64,000 nucleotides of DNA from Chrysoporthe austroafricana (taxonomy: Eukaryota > Ascomycota > Sordariomycetes > Diaporthales > Cryphonectriaceae). The translations under genes and the position numbers were made by a program. A model generated the notes under the pieces. It saw only the letters and a list, made by a program, of their open reading frames with translations. It made no database searches and had not been told where the DNA came from. Location: contig JYIP02000003.1 in assembly GCA_001051155.2 (NCBI GenBank), positions 3,596,001 to 3,660,000 of the forward strand. The letters run 5' to 3'. Below, piece by piece: positions 38,400 through 48,199 of this stretch (its first letter is position 1; each line of letters opens with the position of its first letter).

Positions 38400-39380
38400 A
38401 GCAAATTAATATTTTTTATTATTAATAAGTCTGGGTTTTAAGCTTTTAAAGGTTATAAAGATATTCGAAGCTTTAGATTTTTTGGATTGCTACTAATAAT
38501 AAAGAAATGCTATATAAGCTTTTAATAGCTTTTCAAGCATTATTAGCTAATTTCCAAGCCAATTAGCTAAAATAAAATTTTGCCTTTCTTTTTTAGCTTA
38601 TTCTAATACGAAATATATCGAAATTGCTTTGAAAAAGTCGTTTGCCTTCTAAAAATCTTTAATATCCGAAAAGCTATATATTTGAATTTGCCGAAAGAAA
38701 ATACAAAATATACAATATTAAGCTTATAAGTTTATATCTAAATATATAGCCTTTTCAAAATAATTTTTATATTAAATCCGGATAATATTTTTAATATTTA
38801 AATCTAAAAAACAAAAATCTTTCTTAATATTCCGTACTAGTAATTAAATATTCTAGCCTTTCATTTCCTTAAAGGACTAAATATACGGATTAAGGATAGA
38901 GCTTGAAATAATATTTTGGACTTAAATTCAAAAGCATTTAATATCTTTCGTTTGGAAAAGTCTCGTTAAGAAATCTAGCTTAGCAATTTCGAGCTCGAAC
39001 CGGAATTCTTCTATATAGCTTTATTAAGAAAAACTTTCGTATTCAAACGGTTTAGCAAATTTAATGCTCGTAAGTATTAATAGGGTTTCTATATTAAGTA
39101 TTTGTTAAACGTTAAATATTTTTTTCTGAATTCTGTATTCTTAAAACGCCTTATCGGAAGCTTCTTTGCGGCTAAGCTCCCGAAATTCTACGAATTGATT
39201 GAAGGTTATAAAGATTAGTTCGTAGCTCGGATAGATCCTATTAGGCCTGTCTGGATCGACGTAATCCCAGATATGCTTTATCTAGCTATAGGACTTGAAA
39301 AAGGCAAACCAGGTTAGAAAATTATAGCTATCTGTATAGCGTATGGATATATTAAGCTCTTCTGGGTTCTGGGTAGCCAT
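38400..39380 (-). pseudogene. copia gag relic
   Basis: An ATG at 39,380 opens a frame reading MATQNPEELNISIRYTDSYN, then FLTWFAFFKSYS, a stop that is one RIP change from Gln, and IKHIWDYVDPDRPN. This is the layout of copia-type gag N-termini, with a W followed later by IWxYVDP. A second stop follows after about 80 codons. Beyond that the frame decays toward 38,400 and I cannot follow it well. Confidence 0.7.
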
Positions 39381-39491
39381 AGCGAGCGTATAAAGAACCA
39401 AAAGAGGGACTGGAAAAATAGGACAAAAGTAAAACGATCGATTAAATACTATTTCAACAAATAGGGGGAAGATAAAATCCTTTAGTACGAA

Positions 39492-39504
39492 CCGGGCTCA
39501 TAAC
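39492..39504 (-). other. Primer binding site, initiator tRNA-Met half-molecule type
   Basis: Directly inside the LTR the element strand reads GTTATGAGCCCGG. Its first 11 bases complement the anticodon-loop region GGGCUCAUAAC of eukaryotic initiator tRNA-Met. Use of an internal cut of this tRNA as primer is known for the Ty1/copia group. Confidence 0.8.
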
Positions 39505-39675
39505 TGTAACGAAATAGGCATTTAATATCGAGTATAGGAAAGAATAAATAAGTATATTGAGATGGAAATCTGTCTTCTACAAAAGAGAGTGAAAATGACT
39601 GTATAGTGCTCAGCCAGAAATATATAGAGCACAGAAATACTAGGGTTAGGGTGCTGGTTGCTCTACTTTTCCACA
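39505..39675 (-). repeat. 5' LTR of the copia element
   Basis: On the element strand this 171-bp LTR starts TGTGGAAAAG and ends TTTCGTTACA, the usual TG...CA ends, and is followed by the primer site. The second LTR copy is outside the window, so the boundary at 39,675 rests on the TG start and the change of base composition. It contains AGGGTTAGGG on the plus strand. Confidence 0.75.
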
Positions 39676-40408
39676 GCATTTCCTGGGGAAGAACCACCGA
39701 ACAAACACGAGGCGACCTGCCACTCGGATCACCGCACCTCGCCCAGGATCTACGGCCAAACCATCGGCAACGGAGCAGTCTCTAAATATCAGCGTGAGAG
39801 CTATGGAGAGCTCGAAGCTGTTCGTGATAGCCTTGGTCCATCGAGCTGATCGTGAAGAAAGTAGAGGGATCAGTCCCAGGTATGCTGCGTAGGTTGGTGC
39901 GGTCGAATCTTCGGGAAAACCCTTCCCATGTTAGACATGGTAGTTATCGCTAGGTATCTTCGGCAGACCGTCCGTTCTTTCGCAGCTTTCTGCTGCGCAG
40001 TGCTAAGGCTCCTCTGGCGGAGTGAAGGGGACATCTGCGAGTAGCCTCTTTTGAACGACTCCACGAAGAATAATTAATGTTCTGGTGATTAAGAACTTGA
40101 GAGCTATAGTGATGATCGACATGCGAATGCAGATGAAGGCCAATACTCACTTCGTAGGGACTCTAGGATAGTCGTGATCAATAGACAGGGCTTGCAAAAC
40201 CTCGAGGACAAGGCCCTCCAAGGGGAGGGGGAACGAGGACAGACATGGCGTTGTCAGATAGGATCGATCAAGCAATAGGGTTCACTGCCATCTCAACAAC
40301 CTGCCTGCTACGATCTGCTCCCTGGGAAGCTCTCTCCGAGATAGATAGAGATCGAAAATAAGCATGAGCTTAGCTGTGATAATCTGAATCTGATTTACCG
40401 CTGCCTGC
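39676..40408. other. Non-coding stretch at the transposon/gene border
   Basis: The sequence has ordinary composition between the copia LTR and the HET gene. Only short overlapping frames occur on both strands, and none resembles a known protein. It probably includes the 3' untranslated region of the HET gene. Confidence 0.6.
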
Positions 40409-42445
40409 CTATTTTATCTTGAAGGTCTCAACCTTATCTTGCCAGCCTTCGACTTGAAATGCCTCACCCTTCATAAATCCATGGACGTAGCCCCACCCCA
40501 CGTACTCATACATGTCGCCACATGGCCGTAGGAAATATATCCATGCCCCCCCGGAAAGTATGGCAGCAACATCGCCGTGCCGGGCGGATGCTGGAGCGAG
40601 AGCCAAGCTGCTGTCGTCTAGAATCCATATCGCTCTGCCAAACAAAGCATCGCTGTTCTCAATTACATACGCTGCTGATCTAGAAACTTTCGGGTGCGAG
40701 GTAGGGAGATAAAAATAGTCTTCGGAGTGCGAGTGTTCGACGCGAAGACCGCATCTCGCGAGTTCCAAGACCTGTCTTACATCTCGATAGGCATTTGCGG
40801 CGTCTTTTGCCGGAGTATCAGAGTGCGGTGGCCATTCAGGGTCCATAAGCAATGTCCGACATAATGTTAACGCACAGAAGCCGTCGCTATCATCGAGATG
40901 GGCACTAATATTCTCCAGGACAGCAATTGTCCCTTCTAATATCCGTGCGTTCATTGCCTGTCTAAGGTTGCCTTCAACGGTTCCTAAACATTCCTTCAAT
41001 GCTTTGAGTCGTATGCCTTTCACGACAAGGACGGCGTTTTCGATCGATAGGGTCGACTCGAAGGCTATGGAACCCTCATATAGTAAATGGCGGCCGCTAG
41101 CATCGTTGACTTCGTCAGACACCAGGGTACTGGACAAAGGCACAGACGTAAATGCCGGAACCCAGGTCGGAAATAGCGGATCGGGCGAACGCTCTCTCCC
41201 AACCCATCGCAGTATCTGAAGCCTGTGATGTGGAGGTCCTGCACGGGACTTGTGGACCCAGCTGACGGCCAGCTTGGTGAACACTTGGGCGGGGCACTTC
41301 TCGTACTCGGGCAGTATTTCCAATTCTTCCGCATCCCCTGCAAGACCTAAAAGCGCGTAGATCTTGTCTCGGACATCCCAACACAGACTGGCCTCAGAAA
41401 AACTCTGCATCAGTTGGATCAAGCTGATAGAGTCCCTGCTGTTCCCGAGGCTGAAGAGTCGAAGCTTGTGCAGAGAGCACACGAATCGAAGCTTGTGCAG
41501 AGAGTACACGAAATCCGTCTCTCCAAAGCAGAAGTCGGGAAGGAGCCCGACCATGGAGAACGCGGCAAGCAAACCAACGTGGTCCCATGAGATATAACGA
41601 GGCCCGCGAAGAAAACCAGAGCAGCGGTTTACCGCATTCTCCTGGACGAGCCAAAGTCTGCCATACCACCCGCTGGAATAGATAACTCGCTTGAGATGCC
41701 TGTAGACCGTTCGAATTTCTTCAGTACTGAAACTGAAACACAGCTCGGCAGGCGGGGCATTTCCTGTTCGATATGTCTGCCAGTGTACGAATGGGTCACA
41801 GTAATAGTCTCGCAGCTCGGCGTGTTTCGTCATCTTGTCCTGATACCATTGGTATATTATTTCCAGGGTCAGGATAGCCTCCGCGTCACCTGGCTCCCCT
41901 GGTCCTAGGTAGGTGACAACCTGGCTGGCAGTCTCATAGATTTTCTTCATCTGGGCCACCTGGTAGTTTTTCTCGGTATCGTCGCTCTGCTTGATGCAGA
42001 TCTGATCGATCCAGAAAGTCTTCGTCTTGATATCGGCACAGTCGCGCAGGTCTTGAAGCGCTTGGTGCAGGTTTGTCGTCAGGGGGATGTGGCCAATGCT
42101 CCGTCCTTCCTCATCGACGACTTCCATAGAGAATGGTTTCGTCGGAGGACCCCAGACGTAGCTCAGCGCAGTGTATGACGGGTCCTCTTCGCTTAACATG
42201 CCCTCTTCGGATAATGCGCCCCTTATGTAGGGTGTGCTATCGTCAGATGCTGGCAGGTAACGGAACGCGACAGTCCTGAGTCGACACTTTAGCTTCGGTT
42301 CTGGCACGCTCAGCAGATCGAGGACCCTGATGTGGCCGGGCGCCAGCGGCTGGTACTCATAGGTGAGCGGCTGCTCCTGAGCCAGGAACTCACCCGGCCC
42401 CGAGGCTTCCGATGTCATGAAGGAGTCTGAGGTTGATTCCATCAC
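40409..42445 (-). CDS. HET-domain protein (heterokaryon incompatibility family)
   Basis: An uninterrupted 678-residue frame. The HET domain occupies roughly residues 91-240 and carries the three family blocks: YTALSYVWG (91-99), FWIDQICIKQ (144-153) and QVAQMKKIY (162-170). HET proteins are fungal, often NLR-linked, and can trigger programmed cell death when unlike strains fuse; whether this one does is unknown. The long C-terminal part has no recognisable repeat or membrane segment. The start is either of two adjacent Met codons; no splice sites are needed. A 27-bp tandem duplication (41,459-41,485 and 41,486-41,512) gives two successive copies of a 9-residue unit with core CSLHKLR/YSLHKLR. 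It is the first intact gene beside the transposon block and shows no obvious RIP damage. Confidence 0.9.
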   Translation of the reverse strand: MMESTSDSFMTSEASGPGEFLAQEQPLTYEYQPLAPGHIRVLDLLSVPEPKLKCRLRTVAFRYLPASDDSTPYIRGALSEEGMLSEEDPSYTALSYVWGPPTKPFSMEVVDEEGRSIGHIPLTTNLHQALQDLRDCADIKTKTFWIDQICIKQSDDTEKNYQVAQMKKIYETASQVVTYLGPGEPGDAEAILTLEIIYQWYQDKMTKHAELRDYYCDPFVHWQTYRTGNAPPAELCFSFSTEEIRTVYRHLKRVIYSSGWYGRLWLVQENAVNRCSGFLRGPRYISWDHVGLLAAFSMVGLLPDFCFGETDFVYSLHKLRFVCSLHKLRLFSLGNSRDSISLIQLMQSFSEASLCWDVRDKIYALLGLAGDAEELEILPEYEKCPAQVFTKLAVSWVHKSRAGPPHHRLQILRWVGRERSPDPLFPTWVPAFTSVPLSSTLVSDEVNDASGRHLLYEGSIAFESTLSIENAVLVVKGIRLKALKECLGTVEGNLRQAMNARILEGTIAVLENISAHLDDSDGFCALTLCRTLLMDPEWPPHSDTPAKDAANAYRDVRQVLELARCGLRVEHSHSEDYFYLPTSHPKVSRSAAYVIENSDALFGRAIWILDDSSLALAPASARHGDVAAILSGGAWIYFLRPCGDMYEYVGWGYVHGFMKGEAFQVEGWQDKVETFKIK

Positions 42446-42985
42446 AACATGAGCTCGAACAGGTCGAAAGCTTTTGTGCGGTTAACGCAGAAGGTGATAA
42501 GAGACGCGAGTGGGGGTATCTCGTGCAGATGTAGCCGGGCGGCTATGCACGCAAGGAGCCCATCGGGCCGGCGCTTACTGTAGAGGGTAGGGGTCTCTGA
42601 TCGGCAAAGCATCTTGCATCGCCGTCCTTAGACCGTAGAGCCAAATCGAGTCTCGGCACTGTATATAAAACGGATCGAGAAACTGCACAGTAGGCAGCAT
42701 ACATAGAGAGAATTGTACGAGGACGCTTGAGGGGCCAAAATTGTAGGTTCGGAGTGTTCCGGAAACAAAAACTGGAACACGACCTCGCGCTCCGGCAGAG
42801 GGAATCGCAGACATAAGTACGTAGGCGCCATGAGCATGGATAGTGAACTCGTGCAGTGGGACTGAGATAAATTGAAACCCGAGCCAGGAAACGCCCAACA
42901 CCAGCCAATGCAGATGCGCAGTCATAATTTACAGGAGGGCCACTATGCCCGGTGCAAGCCCTCTTTGATGGCTACGCAGCGCCCC
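42446..42985. other. Upstream region of the HET gene
   Basis: About 540 bp between the HET start and the end of the SGNH-like gene. It contains TATATAAAA at 42,660-42,668 and small overlapping frames without similarity to anything I know. It probably holds the HET promoter and the downstream gene's 3' untranslated region. Confidence 0.5.
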
Positions 42986-44732
42986 TCACGAGCTCAGTCT
43001 CGCCCGCACCGACTCGCCGTTCCGGATCATCTGCGCCGTCTCGGCCGCGACCTCCTGGATAGCCCTCTGCGACAGCGCGAACGGCGTGTAGAAGAGGTGA
43101 TCGCTGGGGATGTCGCACACCCTCGCGGTGTTCATGTACGCAAAACCCAGCTTCCTGCTGAGCCCGTCACGCTTGGCTGCGGCGGCCGCCGCGGCGGGCG
43201 TCGGCTGTGTCGGCACCTGCTTGTCGTCGTCGATCTTCATGTTGGGGATGTTCAGGGTGACGTCGCTCTCCAGGGACACCGCCACGGCGGCCTTGCTGAC
43301 GGGCTGCAGGCAGGCGTTGCTCACGTCGCGGTAGCCGTCCTCCAGCCCGCCGGTACCGTGGCCGTCGCCGTCGGTGAGGTGGGCGTTGAGCATCTGTCGC
43401 TCGAGGATCTGGCTGATCACGAAGTCGGCGAGGTTGTAGGCGTAACCGTCGCGCGTCGGCCCGCTGGGGGTCCCGGGCGTGGTCTCGTCGAAGTAGAACT
43501 CGTGGCTCTTGTCGTCGCTTCCCTTCTTCTCGTCGTCCTTCTTGACCCAGTCGCTGAGCCCCTTGACGATGCCGTCGTTCCAAGCGTTGGTCAACGCGAC
43601 CGAGTTCCGCATCTGTTCGGCCTTGGAGTGCACGACGGGAAGCTGAGGCCGGACGTCGTGCCATCCGGGCAACACGGACGGATCCGTTATCCTCGGGATA
43701 AGGATTTTGAACGAATTGCTGAGGCTCGTGCCATCTTGCGTGGCCGGCTGGCTCTCGGCTGGAGCCTCATCTCTTTCCTCAAGTTGATCCCCAGACGGCG
43801 CCTCCCCTGCAGTCCCAGCGGCCTCAGTCGTGCTCTGGACGGCAACATTGATATCGGAGTAGGCAATGGAATTGGGGTCCCTCGATGCGGAATGTAGCCG
43901 CTCGATTTGTTCGAAAATGTCCTTGGTCATGCTTCCAACAGTCTCCTTGGCGATGCTGACAGGCAAGGCTGACAATGAGAACACATCCCACAGACCGAAG
44001 GAAAAGACCCAGAGCGTCTCGCCGGGGGTGTTCTGCGGTTTCGGCATGGCGAGAAAGCTATCAATCTGCTCCTTCAGGTCGGATGACTTCCACTGCGGCG
44101 GATAGTATGTTGAGAGGTACGAGTAGTCCTGGCCGGGGCCATCCTTGTCTCCAGTCTCGTTGAGGACCTTCTCGACGCCCTGGGCGTATAGCTCGTTAGA
44201 GCTGACGGAGAACGAGGCCGCGTCCGGCGAGGGAACCATGGACATATGGTTACTGCACGAGAGCTGTAGTATCGTTAATCAAATGAAAATCCATAAAGCC
44301 TCCCCCAGCACGTAGTCGGCGTCGGCGGAATTGGTGGCTTACTTGATCACACAAAGCCTGGGTCCATGTCTGTGAGCTCGCAATCTCCTCGTCCGCGCCG
44401 ACAGGCGTCCCGATGTCGATCTCGCCAAAGACGACTATCCTCAGACCGCCAGGCACGCTGCCGTCATCAGCCTGTCCGCTTAACGAGGACCAAGATATCG
44501 GTATCGATGACAGGGCGCTCTGGGTCATGCGCTGCGGCAAGAGTTTTATAAAGACGAACAACCCGAGCAGCACAGCGGCTAGGTTCAGCAACACGCGCGG
44601 CCCTCCCCTGACACCCTTGTTGAAAAAGAAGCCCATTAGCGACTGGAAGCACACGTTGCTTCCGGCTTTCTCCGCTAAACCGGCCATGGCGTCCCTCTTT
44701 TGTGGCTTCAGCATCTGGTCCAAGTATCTCAA
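42986..44732 (-). CDS. Membrane-anchored SGNH-hydrolase-like protein
   Basis: Two exons: 44,732-44,343 and 44,263-42,986, joined in phase 0 across a 79-bp intron (donor GTAAGC, branch-like GATTAAC, acceptor CTACAG). The junction restores ALCDQ|LSCSNH. The product is about 555 residues. A single hydrophobic segment at about residues 46-65 suggests a type II signal anchor. Block I of the SGNH/GDSL fold is recognisable as LRIVVFGEID (98-107), but the catalytic Ser position reads Glu-Ile (GEI instead of GDS). ETLWVFSFGLWD (about 212-223) fits the glycine-containing block II/III region, and a DHLFY segment near the C-terminus could be the Asp-His block. It therefore looks like a lipase/esterase-fold protein that has lost, or moved, its nucleophile. 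Enzyme activity is doubtful and the substrate unknown. Confidence 0.75.
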
Positions 44733-46433
44733 GGATATAGTATAAAGGAGAAACGAGATGCAAGCTGTGCTTGTAACCCGTGGACCTGATAAAAGGTGGA
44801 CACACCCTCTTCTGGCCGTGCGCCGCTCTGGTCTTATCTGCGGCGTTCACCGGCCTGGTATACACTCCAATCGTTACAATTGCGGAGGCGACTAAGGCAT
44901 CAAGCTCAGAATCGTCGCAGCGTCGGCCGTAGCGCGGTGTGTCGCATGGGTTTCCAAGGAGTACCGAGACGTCGGTCTCGGGACAGCCGCCAAGAGCTTG
45001 GCGTGCGCCGCCCGGGAAGATGTGGGCGAGTGTCGCGTGCTCGCTTGCCAGAGGAGGCAAGGGACGAGTCGGTGGCCGGAATACAGGCAGGCCGCCGTGA
45101 TCGAATGCAGGAGGGCAGCGGTGCCGTGTGACGCGACGGAGAGGACTGACGCAAGGCTAAGGCCCAGAAGCAGATAGTGAAAAGGAGGAGGTTTTTTGGG
45201 AAGAGGTGAGGGATGTCAGATCTCTTAGATCTGGAACACAGCGGGCAACCCGGCGACGTATACCCACAGCCAGTAACGAAAGCATGGGACAAAATGGGGA
45301 TGGGCAAAAAAAAAAGGGACTTAGCACTCTAGCAAGCCCGAGGCCAAGCCACTTCCGGCCCCTGTTCTAAAAAGCCAGCGGGGCAAGCAGGTACAAGCAC
45401 AGGCAAGATATGAGGCCCGGCTGGAATGAGCCGGAGGGGTGCAGAAGACGAAGGCGCGCCCCTACGTACTTACTCATGTTGCCGGGCTGGCAGCGTGGCA
45501 GGCCGGGCGGTGGATATCAGCACGATGAGATGACACCGCATGAGCGTCGTCACCGTGTGGGCCCCCATCCGCCACGGACGGCAATTACTGGCCAAGCCCA
45601 GTACATCCCCCATGGCTCAGGGGGGTTTGTGACAGCCAATTGACCGAGCACTGCCCAGATGTGGATTGTGTCCATGCATTTCGCCATAGAACCTTGTCTT
45701 TGGATGCTCGAGGTCCTGCCACCCCACATCCCTAAGCGTGAGATTGGAGATCCAGGGCTCGAGACGGTATGCTGTCGCGTGACCAAGATCGCGATATCGA
45801 GGAGCGATGTCACGACCACTCGCCCAGATGAACGACTGCCGAGACCATCGAGCTGGCGAGGCAGTCCCAGCAACAACAGGCAGACGGTTGGGTCTAGGCG
45901 AGCGCCTGCGATGAAGGTGAAGGTGAAGCAAGGCTAACGCCTGTCTGCCGCCAGCCGACGCGAGATATGTCAGCCTCGAGAGTTCTTCCACGACGCTTCT
46001 GCGGAGGTTGACTGAGGACCATGCTGGGTAGGCAGATGAGACGCCACACCACGACGGGCCCACTCCCGCTGCGTACCCTTGGTTGCGCATCTGTCGAGGC
46101 GCAGCGCTTGGGTGCGAGGCAGCTCCCTGTCGTCGATCAAGCATCAAGACCTGGGGTGCGCGCTCGGTCGCAATTCAGCTCGAGGTGGTTGAGTGATGAA
46201 GAAGAGCTGAGATTTATCAAAGTCTGTGCTAGGCCTCTGAGGTCACCAGAAACAACCCAGCACGAGCCCTGGAGTGCTGTGCTCCGCCGCCGGCCAGTCT
46301 CACTAGCTGCCCCGGCCCGGCATAGTAGACCGCCACGCACTCTACTGCAGCACTACTTTGAATCGCCACGACCGCCCAAGTAGAACCAACCAACCCATCG
46401 CTAGCCCAGAGGCTCCGAAGAGCTCCCAGCGCA
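44733..46433. other. Intergenic region, no gene recognised
   Basis: This is 1.7 kb of GC-rich sequence with many short overlapping frames on both strands; none has recognisable domains or a convincing exon structure. It holds a 10-A run at 45,307-45,316 and presumably the promoter of the SGNH-like gene. Confidence 0.55.
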
Positions 46434-46951
46434 TCATCGTCGACCAGCCAACCACGACCCGGCCAGCCCACAGGCTGCTAATGCAAGGAACCCGGGCCCC
46501 TGCGGGAACCCGGGCCCGCCGAACTCCGGGTCCAGCCCGTCCGTCCCGGGGAACAGGATCGCGGCCAGCCCCGCGAGCCAGTACACGCTGCCCGTGAACG
46601 CGGCCATCTTGAGCGAGTCGCGCGCGACCTCGGCGGACGTCCTCGTGAGGAGCGGCCTCCAGGTCAGGAACAGCGTCGCGATGCCGAGCGCCGTGCTTAG
46701 CCCGATCGTCTGGCCGCAGTGGAACCTGGGGAGTTTGGGACGAGAACTGTTAGCCACCACCACCACCACCACCACCACCACACACCCACCGCTACGCATC
46801 ACCGACACTGGAATTCTCCAAGGGTTCCTGCTCACTTCGCGTGTGGCGGCCACCGCGCGTTGAAGATGTGGGACTCGGAGTTGTAATCCGCGATCCAGGC
46901 CCCGAGGAGGAGGCCGACGGCGTCGATGGTCAAGAGCACACGGCCGAGCAT
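46434..46951 (-). CDS. Small DUF6640-like membrane protein
   Basis: Two exons: 46,951-46,836 (starts MLGRVLLTIDAVGLLLGAWI) and 46,725-46,434, joined across a 110-bp intron (donor GTGAGC, acceptor CCCCAG) so that ...WPPHA-K-FHCGQT reads continuously. The product has 135 residues with three to four hydrophobic helices. The order of motifs (start with ADYN, FNARWPPHAKFHCGQT, a central TLFLTW, then VYWLAGLAAILFPGT and DPEFG) matches small fungal and bacterial membrane proteins of the DUF6640 type as I remember them. Some databases call relatives acetyltransferases, but nothing here supports that. The intron contains a (TGG)n microsatellite. Cellular role unknown. Confidence 0.72.
46754..46785 (-). 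repeat. (TGG)n/(CCA)n microsatellite inside an intron
   Basis: About ten CAC/CCA triplets on the plus strand lie wholly within the intron of the DUF6640-like gene. If the intron were retained, they would be read as a valine run, which helps to show that this segment is not coding. Confidence 0.85.
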
Positions 46952-48199
46952 GGTGTTCTCGGTTCGGAGTCTCTGATGCCTAGGTGGTTGGCAAGTCGGT
47001 TTCGATGGTCCACGGGGGTCAACTTATACTCTTTTGCGTCAAAGGACGTTGGGTATAAGGAGAGGCCCTTCTCGCGAAGCAAGGCCGTTGGTTAGCGGTT
47101 TTATACCATGTACGAATGACGTACGGAGTCCCAGAGCAGTGAGGACCAACGAGTTTAGGTCCGTCCTCTGCAATCTTGCACCGAACGGGCTCGGGGCTAG
47201 TTGGGCATTTCAAATAGGGTCAGACGGCGCGGTACGGGTCATATTCAGTCCGCGAGCGCGAGCGCGAGCCGACGAAGACGCTCCGAGACATCCTCTGACA
47301 AATGATTGACCCATATTTCTGCGTCCAGCCTCGACCGGGCATAAGCGCTACTATAGTACCCGGCGGCCCACCAGATTCAAAGTGCTGGCTTGATGCCATC
47401 TATGAGTCTCCAAAGACAGCAGAAGTTGGGATTTTCAACGTATTTCCAAGGCGACCTTCAAACGAAGCTTACCACTGCATACAGTCGTTCGAGGGCGAGG
47501 CTATCATCAAGGTCCCCGACACAATAGACCACAGGATAACAGCGTGAATGAATCTTGAATTCTATGCGAGGAGGCAGCTAATCTCCCTGATCAGTTGGGG
47601 GGTTCCCCCTATGCCTCCCCCATCTATGATCCCTCCCCCAGGTCCATAGTCAAGGTTGCTGTCAGATGTGCCAAAGAGAAATTCCTTGCATCGCATCTGT
47701 TGTTTGTTTACTAGGCCCCTGCTACTGGCATGTATTGTACATATCAAGAAGGGATTTCGCCGGATGTAGGGTGCAGAGTGGGGTATTAACTGAAGCTCAA
47801 CAGGGAGTTGTTAAGTCCTAATTTTGAGCCTTCTCAAAAGTCTCTGATTTCCCACTCTAGCAAGAAGGCTGGTGCCAGGACTTGCGTTCCAAGATGAGGA
47901 TCCTGTGCCAACCTAAAAATTGGTCCCAGTCCGATCCACCTAATCAGTATCACTAGAAGCGGATACTTGTTGATCCTTGAACCATTGGTCAGCCCCGACA
48001 AAACCATCGTTCTTGTCGGTCAACCGCCAACTGGTATTGGAAACGGTATTGAGCAAGACATGACTGGTGCCGCAGAAGAGACTCCACGTGAGAATGAATA
48101 GGTCTCGCGGGAGCACCTCCACAGGCCCGTCCGAAGCAAGCGAGGCCTTCATTGAGATCCTGTTCAATCCTCCACAGAGATAGTGGAAGCGGAAGATCC
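46952..48199. other. Intergenic region, no gene recognised
   Basis: 1.25 kb between two minus-strand genes. A plus-strand frame at 47,302-47,547 is short and unlike any known family. The region presumably contains the promoter of the DUF6640-like gene and the 3' untranslated region of the bromodomain gene. Confidence 0.55.

Larger units (their letters stand above)
38320..39675 (-). mobile_element. Ty1/copia element, 5' end (LTR, primer site, gag relic)
   Basis: The 5' portion of a copia element on the minus strand: an LTR, an initiator-tRNA half-molecule primer site, a short leader and gag. It was split by family I copy C and continues at 20,343-18,541; the rest lies left of the window. It is the oldest layer of the stack because other elements are nested in it. 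Its outer edge at 39,675 is also where AT-rich sequence gives way to normal sequence. Confidence 0.82.

Noticed and set aside
39642..39655. AGGGTTAGGG as a telomere remnant
   Set aside because: Only two TTAGGG-like units occur, inside the copia LTR.
1..39675. AT-rich block as mitochondrial DNA
   Set aside because: It contains nuclear LTR retrotransposons with target duplications and RIP-type stops, and no mitochondrial genes.
42872..43897. 341-codon plus-strand frame
   Set aside because: It lies wholly opposite the SGNH-like exon 2, is rich in Arg, Gly and Val as GC-rich shadows are, and has no domain.
46754..46785. (CAC)n as a poly-His or poly-Val coding repeat
   Set aside because: It lies inside a well-defined intron with matching donor, acceptor and frame.
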